The notes under the pieces: generated by a model | What the model was told of the DNA's origin: nothing | Seen by the model: only the letters and a program-made list of their open reading frames with translations | Database searches by the model: none | In this document: positions 9,685 through 18,356 of the stretch, in pieces | How the letters are laid out: each line of letters starts with the position of its first letter | Numbering within the stretch: position 1 is the first letter of the stretch | Made by a program: the position numbers and the translations under genes | Source of the DNA: Stomoxys calcitrans | Taxonomy: Eukaryota; Arthropoda; Insecta; Diptera; Muscidae | Direction: 5' to 3' | DNA length: 64,000 nucleotides | NCBI RefSeq assembly: GCF_963082655.1 | Contig: NC_081552.1 | Span: 184,868,571 to 184,932,570 of the forward strand

Positions 9685-9893
9685 GAAAAGTGTCACAAGG
9701 CACGCCACTGGGGGGGCTTTTTTCACCACTCCTATGGGTGACCACCATAAATAAGCTACTGCGGATGCTGACTGAGGAGAGATTTGAATGTTTCTAAGAG
9801 GTAGATATCCGCATCGGCTATCCAGAAGGGCTGATAGAGTCTTGCAGATGGCATACAACTGGACTCGACCTATGGGACTCAATGTTAATAGGA
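9685..9893 (+). pseudogene. L1f LINE fragment (RT motif B region)
   Basis: It encodes KVSQGTPLGGLFSPLLWVTTINKLLRM, then a deletion removes the YADD region and leaves LRGRYPHRLSRRADRVLQMAYNW-like sequence in another frame. The match is to the RT of copy A at 3.9 kb. It is wedged between two DINE-1-like arrays. Confidence 0.8.
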
Positions 9894-10083
9894 ACTGCGC
9901 CCTTTAGGGGCTCAAAATGTCAAATAGGGAGATCGTTTTATTGGAGAGCTGCATCGGGCTATAGACCCATATTTGACACGTATGTTGAAGGCCATTTTGT
10001 ACAAATTTCACCCAAATCAGATAATAATTGCGCCATGTAGAGGCTCACGAAGTCAAGATCCCAGATCGGTTAAATGGCAGCTA

Positions 10084-10315
10084 CAGGGTGGCTGATGAAA
10101 GCCGCTACCAAAAAAAAATGTAATAACTTTTTTTCTATTTAATAATAATAATTTAATAATTAATTTAATTAATTAATTAATTAATTTAATTAATAATAAT
10201 TTAATAATTAATTTAATAATTTAATTTAACATGAATAAAAGAAAAATGTATTCCATACACCGAAAAAAAAATGTAGCAATATTCATCATTGTAGCAATAT
10301 TCATCAGCCACCCTG
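10084..10315. mobile_element. MITE with CAGGGTGGCTGATGAA ends, TA duplication
   Basis: A 232-bp non-coding element has 16-bp perfect terminal inverted repeats, CAGGGTGGCTGATGAA and its complement TTCATCAGCCACCCTG, flanked by TA at 10082-10083 and 10316-10317. Its core is an ATTA/TTAA-rich low-complexity tract. Removing it restores the DINE unit GCAGCTATATCAGG. TA targets and this size fit a Tc1/mariner-type MITE. The right side also has a direct duplication of ATTCATCATTGTAGCA-type sequence. Confidence 0.9.
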
Positions 10316-10623
10316 TATATCAGGTTACGTACCGATTTCAACCATACTTTGCACAGTTGTTGAAAATCATAACAAAATATCTCGTGCAAAATTTCAGCCA
10401 CATCGGATAAAAATTGCCTCATCTAATGGCTCAATAAGTCAAGATTCAAGATCGGATTATATGGCAGCTATATCAGGTTATGGACCACTTTGAGCTATAC
10501 ATGGCACAGTTGTTGGAAGTTGCGACGAAATGCGTCATGCTAAATTTAAGCCAAATCGGATAGGAATTGCGCCCTCTAGAGGCTCAAAAAGTCAAGACCC
10601 CAGATCGGTTTATATGACAGCTA

Positions 10624-10852
10624 TGGGTAAAAGTAATTGCGGATTTTTTAAAAGAAAGTAAATGCATTTTTAATAAAACTTAGAATGAACTTTAATCAAA
10701 TATATTTTTTTACACTTTTTTTCTAAAGCAAGCTAAAAGTAACAGCTGATAACTGACAGAAGAAAGAATGCAATTACAGAGTCACAAGCTGTGAAAAAAA
10801 TTTTCAACGCCGACTATATGAAAAATCCGCAATTACTTTTTGGGCAACCCAA
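10624..10852. mobile_element. Mariner-type MITE with AGTAATTGCGGATTTTT ends, TA duplication
   Basis: A 229-bp non-coding element. The left end TGGGT-AAAAGTAATTGCGGATTTTT pairs with the right end, whose complement reads TTGGGTTGCCCAAAAAG and continues TAATTGCGGATTTTT. The left end has lost about 7 bp. TA flanks both sides (10622-10623, 10853-10854). It too sits in GCTA/TATCAGG of a DINE unit, the same TA used by the other MITE. Confidence 0.9.
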
Positions 10853-11316
10853 TATATCAGGTAATGGACCGATTTGAACCATACTTAGCATAGTTGCTGG
10901 AAGTGATACCAAAACACTACGTGCAAAATATCAGTCAAATCGGACGACAATTGCGCCCTCTAGAGGCTCAAGAAATCAAGACCTAAGATCGGTTTATATG
11001 GCAGCTATATCAAAACATGGACCGATATTGCCCATTTACAATCCCAACCGACCTACGCTTATAAGAAATATTTGTGCAAAATTTCAAGCGACTAGCTTTA
11101 TTCCTTCTAAGGTTAGCGTGCTTTCGACAGACAGACGGACCGACAGACAGGCGGACATGGCTAAATCGACATAAAATGTCATGAATATCACAAATATACT
11201 TTATACTTTATGGGGTCTGAGACGAATATTTCGAGGAGTTACAAACAGAATGACGAAATTAGTATACCCCCCTCCTATGGTGGAGGATATAAAAACGGAC
11301 CCCCCCCAATGTTGAC

Positions 11317-12711
11317 GACCCACGCAAACGAAAAAAGGACCATGATTTGTGGATCTGCACCTGGAATGTCCGCACTCTTTATAGAGAAGGTGCAATATAC
11401 GCGCTGACGGATGTATCAGGGAAGTACAAGGCAGATATAACCGCCTTACAGGCGATGGAATGGTAATGGCGTCACTACAAAACCAAGCGGTGTCGAACTA
11501 TACTATAGCTGCCATAACACGAGGCATGAATTTGGTTGTGGATTTGTGGTTAGTCGGAGACTGAAACACCTTTTCTCCAGCTTTACTCCGGTGGATGAGA
11601 GGCTAGCCACAATCCGCATAAAAGCCAAATTCTTTACCATCAGCCTTATTTGTGCCCATGCCCCGATGGAAGACAAAGACGAGCAGACCAAGGATATTTT
11701 CTACGAGCGCCTAGAGAGAGAATATGACCGCTGCCCGCCCATGATATTAAAATCGTTCTGGCAGATTTTAATGCGAAGATAGGGAAGGAAGACATTTTTG
11801 GTCCAACAGTCGGAAAGTTTAACCTCCACGAGATAACGTCCAGTAATGGGCTGAGGCTAATAGATTTCGCCGCGGCAAAAAACATGGTAGTTAGTAGCAC
11901 CAGATTTCAACATAAAAATATCCACAAAGCCACATGGCTGTCACCCGATCAAAACACGAGAAACCAAATTGATCACGTTGTGATAGATGGAAGGCATTCA
12001 TCCAGCGTGTTAGATGTACGATCGATCCGTGGAGCGAATATAGTTTCGGATCATTACCTTGTTGCAGCAAAGGTTCGCACCCGTTTGAATATGGCGAGGA
12101 AAATACGATTTGACACTGCACGGAAACTGGACATTAAAAAGCTGCAGATACAACAAATGGCAGCGGCATACTCCACTCGACTGACCCAACTGCTTGATGA
12201 AAGCACTCCTTGTTCCGGTGATATAATGGCGCAGTGGCAAACTATTGCCCACTCCATGGAAAATGCCGCGAAATCCGTACTTGGGTACCGAAAGCCTCCT
12301 CCAAAAAACCCATGGTACGACAAAGCGTGTCGAGATGCTACTGAACCCAAGAATGCGGCATATAGAGCAACCCTGCAATCAGTAGCAACGCGCCAGATGA
12401 AGGAGAGGTATCGGGAGAAAAGGAGAGAGGAGAAACGTTTATTCCGCAGAAAGAAAAAGGAAATGGAAAGACGTGAGTGCGAGCGAATTAAGATGTACAG
12501 GAGTCAGAATGAAGTCAATGAAATGAAATTCTACCAAAGAATTAAACACCAAACCGATGGCTTTGGTGCAGGTACATCCTCCTGCAGAGACAACATGCTG
12601 AGGATATGGAAAGAACTTTTTACCCAAATGCTAGTGTCCGACGTTGGCGGCGAAGAGGATACCGCTGAACCAATCCCTGATGATGGTATAGAATGTTTAC
12701 CTCCTAGTTAG
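11317..12711 (+). pseudogene. RTE copy A endonuclease and linker
   Basis: The EN opens with DLWICTWNVRTLYREGA, the first conserved block of APE-type LINE nucleases. A shift near 11460 moves to GCGFVVSRRLKHL..ATIRIKAKF, and another near 11740 returns to LADFNAKIGKED (the GDFN block, G changed to A). The long frame then reads ATWLSPDQNTRNQIDHVVID, SDHYLVAAKVR (the SDH block) and a Lys/Glu/Arg-rich linker (MKERYREKRREEKRLFRRKK). It stops at a TAG in 12709-12711. EN chemistry needs the intact Asp/Asn/His set, so this copy is probably inactive. Confidence 0.85.
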
Positions 12712-13641
12712 AAAAAGGTAGCAGTGACCCGACTAAAGAACAACAAGTCAGCAGGAGCCCAGGGGTTACCCGCTGAACTATTTAAGACCGAAGGCGACAC
12801 GCTGATAAGGCGTATGCATCAGCTTTTCTGCGCAATCTGAGAAGTAAAACGCATACCCGATGATTGGAACCTCAGCATACTATGTCCCATACACAAGAAA
12901 GAAGACAAGACGGAATGTGCCAACTACAGAGGAAAAAGTCTTCACCCCATCGCATAGAAGATACTCTCGAACGTACTGTGTGAAAGATTAAAACCTAAAG
13001 TCAATGAGATAAATGGGCCCTATCAATGCGGCTTTAGACTTGGTAAATCCACCCTGGACTAGATATTCACACTGCGCCAAATCCTGGAAAAGACCCGAGA
13101 AGGACAAATCAACACCTACCATCTCTTTGTTGACTTAAAAGCCGCCTTCGATACTCCTCTACGTTCAAAGGTATTTCAATCCATGTCTGAGTTTGGTATC
13201 CCTGCAGAATTAATAAGACTCTGCAGGATGACACTTGCTGATACGCGTTCCTCAGTAAGATCAGGAAATAATCTTTCGGAACCATTAACGACCAAACGAG
13301 GTTTCAGACAAGGAGATAGCCTATCGTGTGATCTCTTTAATATCCTTCTGGAGAAGATTACACGAGATGCAGATGTGAATAGATATTGCACACTAATCAC
13401 AAGAGAAGACATGCTACTCTCCTATGCCGACCACATCGATATCATAGGTCTGTCACCGGAAGTAGTAACTGCAGCCTTTGAAAGTATCGAAAGAGAGTCA
13501 GTGAAAATGGGTCTGGCAGTAAATGGAGATAAGACAAAATGGACGGTCTGCACCGCCGTAACCGAAACGAATGACACCAGTTTTGAGATTAAGCGAAGAA
13601 TAATACTGGCAAACAGACAAATGCTTCCTTGGACTAACTAA
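12712..13641 (+). pseudogene. RTE copy A reverse transcriptase, YADD changed to YADH
   Basis: RT blocks are recognisable in order: VAVTRLKNNKSAGAQGLP, RIPDDWNLSILCPIHKK, CANYRG, the motif A block HLFVDLKAAFD, the motif B block KRGFRQGDSLSCDLFN and the motif C block LLSYADHIDIIG. The second Asp of YADD is His, a change expected to abolish polymerisation. Extra stops occur near 12838, 12955 and 13060. After GLAVNGDKTKWTVC a deletion removes about 100 bp seen in copy B. Family knowledge gives the function; the broken residues are seen directly. Confidence 0.85.
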
Positions 13642-14046
13642 GCAGTTTAAAAACAAGGCCACCTCTCGACAGACGAAGATTACACTATACAAGAAACTGA
13701 TACTACCTGTGCTGTTATATGGTTCTGAAGCATGGGTACTTGTGAAAGCAGATGAGGCAGTGGTTGGAGTATTTGAGAAAAAGATTCTTCGTAAAATATA
13801 TAGACCAGTTTGCGATAATGGAGAATATAGGCGACGTATGAACCACGAGTTGTATGAGCTATATGACGACGATAGCATAGTTATACGCATCAAAATACAA
13901 CGGCTGCGTTGGCTAGGTCATGTTGTCAGAATGGATAAAAAAGTTCCAGCAAAGATGTCTTTTGAAGGCAAACACGGTGGTACACGCAGACCGGGAAGAC
14001 CCAAAGCCTGATGGAGAGATCAAGCGATGGGAGACACCTCAAAACT
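13642..14046 (+). pseudogene. RTE copy A C-terminal domain
   Basis: It reads LLYGSEAWVLVKADEAV, FEKKILRKIYRPVCDNGEYRRRMNHELYELYDDDS and QRLRWLGHVVRM, ending GGTRRPGRPKA before a TGA. This tail is shared with copies B and C. The element stops abruptly at GATGGGAGACA..AAAACTTGTG, where DINE-1-like sequence begins, so the 3' UTR is lost. Confidence 0.8.
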
Positions 14047-14480
14047 TGTGACTTCCAGGAGCTCAAGAAGTCAAATCGGGAGTGCGGTGTATATGGGAGC
14101 TATATCAGGTTAAAGACCAAATCGGACCGTACTTAGAACAGATGTTGAAAGTTTTAGCAGAACACTACATGCAAATTTTCAGCCAAATCGGACAAAAATT
14201 GAGTTTTGTTAGGGCTCTAGAAGTCAAATCGGCAAATCGGTTTATATGAAGCTATATCAGGTATAGACCGTATAATACCCAAAACCTACCCTATAAGTAC
14301 AAAGTGGGAGCTATATCTAATTCGGAAACAATTTCAATAGGCTTCCAATTTCTCCAGGCCGAAAAACATGACTGTACTAAATTTTAAGACGATCGGATGA
14401 AACTCGCGAACTATACTTTGTACACAATTTAACATGGACAGACACACAGACGTAGCTAAATCGAATCCGAAAGTATTTCT
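14047..14480 (-). repeat. DINE-1-like array, degraded
   Basis: Units with AGCTCAAGAAGTCAAATCGG, GAGCTATATCAGGTTA and ATTTTCAGCCAAATCGGACA continue the family found on the left of the RTE copy in the same orientation. The array ends near GGACAGACACACAGACG, without the terminal TATACCC block. Confidence 0.75.
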
Positions 14481-14804
14481 GAGTAGAGCTGGTAAAATAT
14501 CGATGGCACTATCGATATTTTATTTTTTTATCTCAATATCGATTGATATTATTCCTATCGATACCATCGCCAAAGTAACATTTTTTGCAAATTTGAACAA
14601 ATATAAGAGATCGGACATTAGATGTATGCTAGAAGATACATTCCGCCTATAGAGGGCGCAATTTTTATACGATTGCGATAACATGAACAATGATTTTTCT
14701 CATAACTTCCACCTGGGGTTTTTTCGGTCTCTGCATTGATATTGCATCTATATAAAGCGATCTCCAGATTTTTACTTCTCATTTTCGTTTGAAATATAGT
14801 TGAT
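14481..14804. other. AT-rich unassigned DNA with a TATCGAT cluster
   Basis: No gene. Four TATCGAT motifs lie at 14498, 14510, 14537 and 14556, two of them full palindromic TATCGATA. They sit in partly self-complementary surroundings. This could be a degraded transposon end or a DREF-type (DRE) site cluster. Confidence 0.5.
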
Positions 14805-14940
14805 CATGCGATTTAACGCCTTCGGATAATTTTTTGTAGGGCTATGTTTAAGCTCATGTCTATACAGACAAGCCCGCTTCTACTGACGCTTTGGAAGACA
14901 ACATTGAAGCATTTATTCCTGAGATACCGACCGAGTTAAA
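14805..14940 (+). pseudogene. Mariner-superfamily transposase C-terminal fragment
   Basis: The frame reads SCDLTPSDNFL, then a stop in place of Trp, GYV, another stop, AHVYTDKPASTDALEDNIEAF. This matches the region around the third catalytic Asp of Tc1/mariner-type transposases (PxDxFLWGYVK). It joins minus-strand L1f sequence directly on the right. The N-terminal part of a similar transposase lies at 20.3-20.7 kb. Confidence 0.75.
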
Positions 14941-15835
14941 CAAGTTTATTGACTGCAGTTCTCTGGCCTTTACTGCCAAATCATCTGCTTTTTCATTCCC
15001 ACTTACTCCACTATGGCCCGGCACCCTAACGATGCAGATCGTGCCATCCTCAGAGATGTTTTGTGATCTTACCGTCCTGGCTGTAATTGCCCTAATGGTC
15101 AGTTTATTGTCTGATGTCCTCGAGTTAACACCTCAAGTTTTCCGTATTATGGTCAGGCAGTCTAAAACAGATATCAGTCCAAGGGTTCTCAATGTAGACC
15201 CCCAGGCCCACTCTGCCCTCTAGCTATGATTCATGTGTTTTGTAGCATGATCTTACGGATGGCAATACCAGAGTGTCGTCAATCCAAGAGTGTGCCTCTG
15301 ACAACAATGCTTCGCACTTGACCTCAAGTGTCGTCTCAGGTATGCGATCGATAACCTCTTCCATTTCATCCAGGTTTCCTATCGTCGAATTGATTATACC
15401 GCTATAGTGTTACCTGCTTCTATCCTCTATCGAATCTCCCATCGTCTTAAGTCTCATAGATGCAGTGGCTGCCTCACGCTTTATCTATATGTCTATGGGT
15501 GGGATATCTAGAATAGTCTCCAGTGCCCTAGTAAGCGTGGTCCTCATCGAATTTCGTTCTATTGAGGAAACTAGGTGCGTTAAAATTGGCCCACCGTTGT
15601 CGTCCTAGTGAACAGGCATATTTCAGTCTTCTCTACGTTAACATTGGCTTAGGACTATCCCAGTGGTAGGCCATCTGCAAGACCCTTTCTGCCCTCTGCA
15701 TAGGTGGTTCGGATTCTTACCTCTTAGACGTACTACAACATCGTTTGCGTAGCAGACGGGTTCAAATGCCTCCTCAGTCAGCATCCGTAATAAATAATTT
15801 ATGATGGTCGCCCATAGGAGTGATTGATAATTGGT
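14941..15835 (-). pseudogene. L1f LINE copy B fragment (RT to RNase H)
   Basis: On the minus strand it runs from the YAND form of the RT motif C block (VCYANDVVVRLRGKNPNHL) through thumb to RNase H (GHSGVSGNEKADDLAVKAR-like, read through small indels). The stretch ends inside RNase H at the mariner fragment, so the 3' end is missing. Multiple stops and shifts are present. It is the mirror of the 3.9-5.3 kb copy. Confidence 0.8.
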
Positions 15836-16559
15836 CAACACCTCTTTATGTACCTGGCAATTAATCTTTTCGTCATTTTACCGTTTTGTAGAGGCCGAAT
15901 TGCTGAGTCAACCATAATCTCAACGATTAGGGTTTCTTTCCAGTCCGCCTAGTTCCCTACTTTTATGTCTTGAGCATTGATTTAATTTTTCTACAGCTGT
16001 TGTTGACTGGTTCCATGTATCTTTATCTGTTTTTCTTCAAAATTTTATTTTGCTTGCCTAACACTTCTAGCATGCTTTCATTTGCGAACTTGCTGCCTCA
16101 TCCTTCAATGAAGACCGTTGCCTTTCTGTGAATATCCATCTTTCTCGCCAATTCAAGTTTAACGCCCTCCCAGGGAGTGGGGATATGTGCTACAAGTTTC
16201 CTTGAACCCCAACATCAGCTAATCCCTGCTGCTAGTGGAGCTTGTGAATTGTATGGGTGGAGCCTCTCCAGTGTTCAACACCCGCTCTTTGATCTACTCG
16301 ATTAACTAGACTGTCTAGAGCCTCCATTGCGGGAGGCCTGAATCGATTTTCCCGGATTACTTGAAAGCGGGGGGCTTAATTTCGATGGTTTTGCAAAGTT
16401 CGGAACTTTAGGAAATCTGATACTCTTCAAAGCTTCCGCAGAAGTGTAATATCAGTTGTATCCCTAGGAACATTGCCCGATTGCCCTACTGGTGCACCTT
16501 CTTATGCTACTTCGTTGTGCCCCCGATAGTTTTGTTGGTTTTGTCCTTCGTTGCCGCAA
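15836..16559 (-). pseudogene. Possible LINE ORF1 (gag-like) remnant
   Basis: On the minus strand short strings look protein-like: PPAMEALDSLVNRVDQRAGV and EHWRGSTHTIHKLH near 16220-16340, and GSRKLVAHIPTPWEGVKLEL, ARKMDIHRKATVFIEG near 16090-16210. They are separated by stops and shifts. I do not recognise a named domain. Position upstream of RT-type debris suggests a LINE ORF1, but this is inference. Confidence 0.4.
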
Positions 16560-16650
16560 AAAAGACAAACTCACTCGTTTGCTCCATGACTCCCTGGGAT
16601 ATATGTGTGGCCCGGCACACCGATGAATCTTAAACTGTTCTGTCATATCT
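16560..16650 (-). pseudogene. L2f RNase H fragment
   Basis: MTEQFKIHRCAGPHIYPRES on the minus strand resembles EQFKIHLFWMPGHRDIPGN of the L2f RNase H at 49.3-49.5 kb, with a one-base slip. Only the final His-containing motif of the domain remains. Confidence 0.6.
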
Positions 16651-17360
16651 ACGATATTCGAGAGAGAATTTTGGACTTTGAAATGTTCGCCAAGGATTAA
16701 GTGGGTATTTAAGAAGCACTACCCATAAATTCAAAATTAATTCAACCCATTTTAATGCCCATTTGCCAAAGTTCCCTAATGCAAAACCCTTAGAATCAAT
16801 CTCAGATCTCCTCTCAGTATGTTGAACACACTTAACTTCCATATAATTACCAGTGTATGCTGAATATTTGCACAAATTAGATGCAAAAATAAATTATATT
16901 CCACAAATCTGCCAAAATGAATGAAAATATTTTTTAAGAGGGATTTTGTTTTGCGAAACCTTTGTTCTTGCCAGCTTCCATGCGAACATGAAATGGATTA
17001 CCATAAAAACTCCATAAAATTCATAATGCACTAAAAAAGTTAGCGTCTACTCAACTGGGTGGTATAGAGTTGGCAGGGCATGTGAGTTGGAAAAACAAAA
17101 TTTTCATTTTCAACCGCCTACACCATTCTGTTTTTCCCATTTAAATTCATTGCTTCAAAAACACTTTTCCTTAGAATGTTTTACGAAAGAAAGGCAGGCA
17201 CAGTGGGAAGAAAACAAGTGAATATACAAAATGGAAAATAAAATTGGCTAAAAATTTCTTCAGAATTCCTTCAACGAACTTTCTAGAAATTTATGCAGAA
17301 ATTAAAATATTCTGGAGATTGCGCAGTTCCCTGTTATTTGATACCTTATTTGAATATCAA
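16651..17360. other. Unassigned AT-rich DNA, no gene
   Basis: No convincing coding or repeat signal. Short frames such as the 81-codon one on the minus strand near 16630-16875 show no domain. Confidence 0.5.
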
Positions 17361-18356
17361 CTTACTACGGTGGCAAAGGCATGGACCCCGACAGAATGAA
17401 TCGAGTTAGGCCTGATGAGGCTCCTGGTGAAGCAGAACGTCGGGCTTTGTACAGAAAGGTGGAAAGTACTTTCCACAAAGCCCTGTTCATATGGCGGAGG
17501 CATAACTCTGAAGACTTCGATAGACGAGGACTCGGAACGTTATCTGATGACTAGAGAGCTCAGGCTTTGAGTTGAATTTCGGTTTTGTCATGTCCGATTC
17601 CCGAAGTCAAAAAGAGGTTTGATCCAGGCGGCCACGGAGTAGTGCAGATTAATCTGCTTCACACCGTGGCCGCACCGAACGAACTGCTTCTAGCACTTTC
17701 TAACTCTTGAGTCGACATTGCCTTGATTCAGGTTTTGCCATGTCCGACTCCCGAAGGGCAGGTTAAACTGCTCCACTCCCTGGTCGCCCGGAACGAACTA
17801 CTTCTAGCAATTTTTGACTCTTGAATTGACATTGCCTTGATTCAGGAACCTTATGTTGTTCGAAAAAGGGTCTCTAGGAAATAGGAACTGCACAGTCCTT
17901 ACTCCACCCCCTGAAGATAAGATAGGGACATGTATAGTGGCAAGGAAAAGTTTGAACTTAATCCTTCAATTAATGTATAGCCATGGTGATCTGACGACTG
18001 AGAGTTTGGAGACCAACAAATCTGGCCCCTTGCTGATCTCATCGGTTTACCTGCCCAACCAGCAGACGGACCCGCCTAACGAGACAGTGCGAAGACTAGT
18101 GTGCGAGAACGACCGTAGGATGCAGCTAATTTTGGATTACGAAGCCAATGCGCACCACTCACAATGGGGAAGTACGGACATCAACAAGAGAGTGGAGTAG
18201 ATTTTTGAGTTTATTCTGATTTGATGTTTCGACTTTCAAGATACGTAATAGATCTGGGGTGATGGACATCACTTTGACGAATCTCCGTGACACAATTTTA
18301 AGCGATTGGAGTGTGTTTGAGAAGGACTCCTTTTCGGGACATATATAGATCTTCTT
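17361..18356 (+). pseudogene. LINE endonuclease remnant (I/LOA-like), with internal duplication
   Basis: After a gag-like start the EN domain reads IALIQEPYVVRK, then TCIVARKSLNLILQLMYSHG, LISSVYLP, DYEANAHHSQWGS and VMDITLTNLRDTILSDW with DSFSG at the end. LIQEP, the D.NAHH..WGS block and the final SFSDH-like block are typical of I/LOA-group endonucleases. DANAHH is changed to EANAHH and SDH to SGH, so catalysis is presumably lost. The DINE-1-like element cuts it off. Confidence 0.75.
17581..17844 (+). repeat. Tandem duplication in LINE endonuclease leader
   Basis: Two units begin GGTTTTG(T/C)CATGTCCGA at 17581 and 17731 and both end CATTGCCTTGATTCAGG. Unit 1 is about 150 bp and unit 2 about 114 bp because it lacks an internal block. 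Confidence 0.85.

Larger units (their letters stand above)
9894..11296 (-). repeat. DINE-1-like array, subfamily A, with two MITE insertions
   Basis: Tandem units carry GCGCCCTCTAGAGGCTCA, AAGTCAAGA.CCCAGATCGG and TTTATATGGCAGCTATATCA. It ends with GACAGACGGACC.., TTTATGGGGTCTGAGACGAA and TATACCCCCCTCCTATGGTG. The hairpin end is missing on the left. Two small TA-flanked elements sit inside. The right end abuts RTE copy A. Confidence 0.85.
11297..14046 (+). mobile_element. RTE-like LINE copy A (nearly full coding span, decayed)
   Basis: The order is endonuclease, coiled linker, RT and a C-terminal domain with RLRWLGHVVRM and a GRPKA-like end. This matches insect RTE-type elements, whose EN is often annotated as craniofacial development protein 2-like. 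Several stops and shifts kill it. It is bordered by DINE-1-like DNA on both sides. Copies B (38.4 kb), C (62.3 kb) and a diverged fragment (51.5-52.9 kb) are related. Confidence 0.85.

Noticed and set aside
10130..10235. ATTA/TTAA tract as a replication origin
   Set aside because: It is the core of a 232-bp MITE with perfect ends and TA duplication.
9894..11296. Regular direct repeats as a CRISPR array
   Set aside because: Units are ~150 bp, degenerate along their whole length with no unique spacers, and the sequence is from an animal genome.
11884..12711. 275-codon frame as a craniofacial development protein 2-like host gene
   Set aside because: It is the endonuclease/linker of an RTE-like LINE with RT following, and near-identical copies lie elsewhere in the window.
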